Positions 62,003 through 64,000 of a stretch of DNA of 64,000 nucleotides are shown one piece after another. Origin of the DNA: Atopsyche davidsoni. Its lineage: Eukaryota; Arthropoda; Insecta; Trichoptera; Hydrobiosidae. Location: contig JAILWY010000014.1 of assembly GCA_022113835.1 (NCBI GenBank), positions 7,069,501 through 7,133,500 of the forward strand, read 5' to 3'. Made by a program: the position numbers and the translations under genes. How positions within the stretch are numbered: position 1 is the stretch's first letter; each line of letters begins with the position of its first letter. Below the pieces are notes generated by a model. The model made no database searches, was not told the origin of the DNA, and saw only the letters and a list, made by a program, of their open reading frames with translations.

Positions 62003-62041
62003 CTTAGTCCGGTACTTGTCTTTTATCCGACCACCAAAGAA

Positions 62042-62152
62042 AATTGTCCTATTGTTTTGCTTTTTTTGTTGGCAACAGTGTCTATTGTTTTGCTTCTTTT
62101 GTTGGCAACAGTGTCTATTGTTTTGCTTCTTTTGTTGGCAACAGCGAGTAAA
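62042..62152. repeat. ~33-bp tandem units in the Merlin arms
   Basis: Three units of about 33 bp, each with TATTGTTTTGCTTCTTTTGT then TGGCAACAGTGTC, repeated in inverse at about 62628-62738. Confidence 0.9.
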
Positions 62153-62279
62153 TACATTTTATAAGCAATGAAATATGAGACATGCATTATCCTGGTGGCC
62201 AGAATTTTCCAATGCTATCCATGATGGTGTCGAAAGGATCCATGTGTCTCATTTTCACACGATTTCTCAACCTAACCTA

Positions 62280-62579
62280 ACCCAACTCACGTTCACAGAA
62301 TTTGATGCTAGTCAGCTCCTTGCTCCAACAGTAGATGAATAGTATGACTTGTCTGTAAGTTAACTTCGATCCTTGCATCCATGTGTCACATCGTACATGT
62401 ATCATCTCTCTGCAACCACTACGGCTGCACCGCCAGCGATCTTGTTGTTCACTCAACGACAGTACCATGGCATGACTATTGGTACATATGCGTGGATTGT
62501 GTAAAATACCACGCTGTTGTAGAAAAAGAACGCTACTAGCCTTGTCGTGTACGATTGCTGATAACTGAAGTAAGTTAAT
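62280..62579 (-). pseudogene. Merlin/ISXO2-like transposase N-terminal remnant
   Basis: About 100 residues from INLLQLSAIVHDKASSVLFL through QQRGIL, ICTNSHAM, DRWRCSRSGCREMIHVR, DTWMQGSKL and ILFIYCWSKELTSIKFCERE. This is the zinc-ribbon and linker that precede the DDE domain in ISXO2-like transposases (pattern C..C.M......WRC....C.......G.WF..S.L......LL.Y.W). The first Cys pair has lost its second Cys (CTNS). A stop follows ELG; the DDE domain is absent. Confidence 0.8.
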
Positions 62580-62777
62580 TTTTTGTTTGACAGTTATACT
62601 TTGAATTAAATAAATAAACAATACGTATTTACTCGCTGTTGCCAACAAAAGAAGCAAAGCAAAAGACACTGTTGCCAACAAAAGAAGCAAAACAATAGAC
62701 ACTGTTGCCAACAAAAAAAGCAAAACAATAGGACAATTTTCTTTGGTGGTCGGATAAAAGACAAGTACCCTTAGTCC

Positions 62778-63792
62778 TGGAGGAATAGCGTGCATAGTAG
62801 ACTCTATTTTATATGTTTTAGGTGAGATATCTATCCAGGAGATATCAATCGCAGAGGTGATGTCTAAAGACTAGTAGCAGTGACTAGAAAAAGGAAAAGA
62901 TAGATTGCTTAAAAATGAGCTGATCAAATCTAGATTGCCACGGCCTTCCTGGCGATAGCTGCTCTTCAGACGGTGCTATACAAACTGTAGATAGGTTTTA
63001 GGAAACAAAATAGCAATTAAAGATAAAACTATTACTATCTCTGCTATTACTCTATCATAAGAAATGAAAAGAGTTTTCGTGAAAGTTAAAGTATTTCTCG
63101 TCGTATCAATGGGTATTAATAGCTGCACAGCTATTCTTAGATGAGGAAGCTTATGACATGTAAATATTCAGTTTAGATCTTGGATATAACACCCATTATG
63201 ATAAATGACAGAATAATTTGAACCAGGTTTAGTGACTTTATTATGATAAAGTGCCTAGTAATGTACTTCAAAGTTAAGAGGTAGGATTTATGTATAGCAT
63301 TCAGATCATGTACAAATTTATAAAACTCGTAAAAATAGTTAGAGAAACAACCAGTTTTTTTCATAATTGCATTAATTTAAAAAGAAGTTGACCCGGGGAT
63401 CTTGATAGAGATAAAATAATGATTTCTCGTAATATTTTTATAATATTTATTTTAAGCCGATATCATATACTATCAATAGTATTTATGATATTACGCAGTA
63501 GAAATAAAAGTTTTAACTTTAGATAGAATTTTAATACCATTACATGTTTATTAGTTTTATTATATATAACATAGTGTTATATTAAACAAATTGCATTGTT
63601 TTCTTTGTGTATCACTTATCGTGTAGTAGTTATTATAATCCCATATTATTGGTTCATGTTTTATAAATTACAGTATTTATAAAAACAAATCTACTTTAAT
63701 ATTTATAACAAACTGCAGTAGAATTACAATCAATTTATTGAAAAATAATACAACATGATGGAAAATTTTAAGTGATTCATATGCTTAGAAAC
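62778..63792. other. Non-coding, nothing recognised
   Basis: AT-rich DNA between the Merlin element and the foldback repeat at the right edge. Confidence 0.5.
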
Positions 63793-64000
63793 TCAATATT
63801 TTTGACAGAGAGTACTAGGTGGAATTCCATTTTAATATTTTTAATATAAATACGTGAGTGATTTTTCCACATATTCATTTTTATTAGTGAACGGTTTCGC
63901 CAACCTTTCACGTTGGCATTATACTTTGATAATGCCAACGTGAAAGGTTGGCGAAACCGGTCACCAATAAAAATTAATACGTGGAAAAATCACTATGATT
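63793..64000. mobile_element. Foldback element with 136-bp palindrome, cut by window edge
   Basis: Starts TCAATATTTTTGACAGAGAG, as at 5206, and then has a hairpin 63858-63993: arms of ~64 bp starting GTGATTTTTCCAC and ending GTGGAAAAATCAC, with the centre TACTTTGATAA near 63925. Arms include AACCTTTCACGTTGGCATTA and its inverse, with few mismatches. The nested copy at 5204 keeps only one of these inner arms. The element may extend past base 64000. Confidence 0.88.

Larger units (their letters stand above)
62011..62769 (-). mobile_element. Merlin (IS1016/ISXO2-like) foldback element
   Basis: Inverted repeats of ~150 bp (62011-62162 and 62618-62769) begin GGTACTTGTCTTTTATCCGA and are almost identical. 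Perfect 8-bp duplication CTTAGTCC (62003-62010 and 62770-62777). The arms contain three copies of a ~33-bp unit with GCTTCTTTTGTTGGCAACAG. The middle holds a transposase N-terminus on the minus strand (62280-62579). Merlin elements make 8-9-bp duplications, which fits. Non-autonomous: no catalytic domain. Confidence 0.92.

Noticed and set aside
62580..62795. Hydrophobic N-terminal part of a 172-codon frame, looking like membrane segments
   Set aside because: It is the translated 33-bp repeat of the Merlin inverted arm; only the later part resembles transposase.

Overview
The window is AT-rich insect nuclear DNA with spliced genes, short GT-AG introns at one end and very large non-coding stretches elsewhere. 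A moth or butterfly is the likeliest source. That is an inference from the gene content and from a non-LTR retrotransposon tail of a type common in Lepidoptera, not a demonstration. | Left end (1-4.5 kb): a divergent gene pair. On the minus strand lie the first twelve coding exons (755 codons) of RBM19, a multi-RRM ribosome-biogenesis protein; its 3' end is beyond base 1. On the plus strand, 438 bp away, is the single-exon COX19 gene, a twin-CX9C mitochondrial copper/COX assembly factor. A CACGTG E-box sits in the shared promoter. | 4.5-10 kb: intergenic DNA carrying a 1.5-kb hAT element with a perfect 8-bp target duplication. It keeps a piece of the transposase C-terminus, an internal ~102-bp satellite, and a younger nested insertion that made its own 13-bp duplication. 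| 10.1-21.5 kb (minus strand): eight phase-consistent exons (640 codons) of a matrix metalloproteinase: catalytic domain with [11 protein letters not shown], a ~245-residue Pro/Arg/Tyr-rich hinge, hemopexin repeats and a hydrophobic C-terminus that looks like a GPI signal. This is best read as Mmp2. The signal peptide, prodomain and cysteine switch were not found anywhere upstream, so the 5' end probably lies beyond the window. Its 7-kb intron holds a second hAT copy with an expanded satellite. | 21.5-64 kb: no convincing protein-coding gene. The region mixes AT-rich DNA with recurrent GC-rich patches of a few hundred bp. It also has several striking tandem repeats: (CCGCCA)18, about 28 copies of CGCGGGGG, and GTGCGGGT-type. 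Mobile elements are a hAT MITE, two Merlin-type elements with 8-bp duplications (one retaining a transposase N-terminus and ~150-bp inverted repeats), foldback elements, a decayed LINE 3' end, and a 136-bp near-perfect palindrome at the right edge. A site at 58360 on the minus strand has the form of a recursive splice site, which would fit this region being intronic to Mmp2 or another minus-strand gene. No tRNA, rRNA or CRISPR was seen. The novelty is mostly in the mobile DNA: satellite growth inside a hAT element, dated nested insertions and a Merlin foldback, plus the possible recursive splicing of a giant intron.
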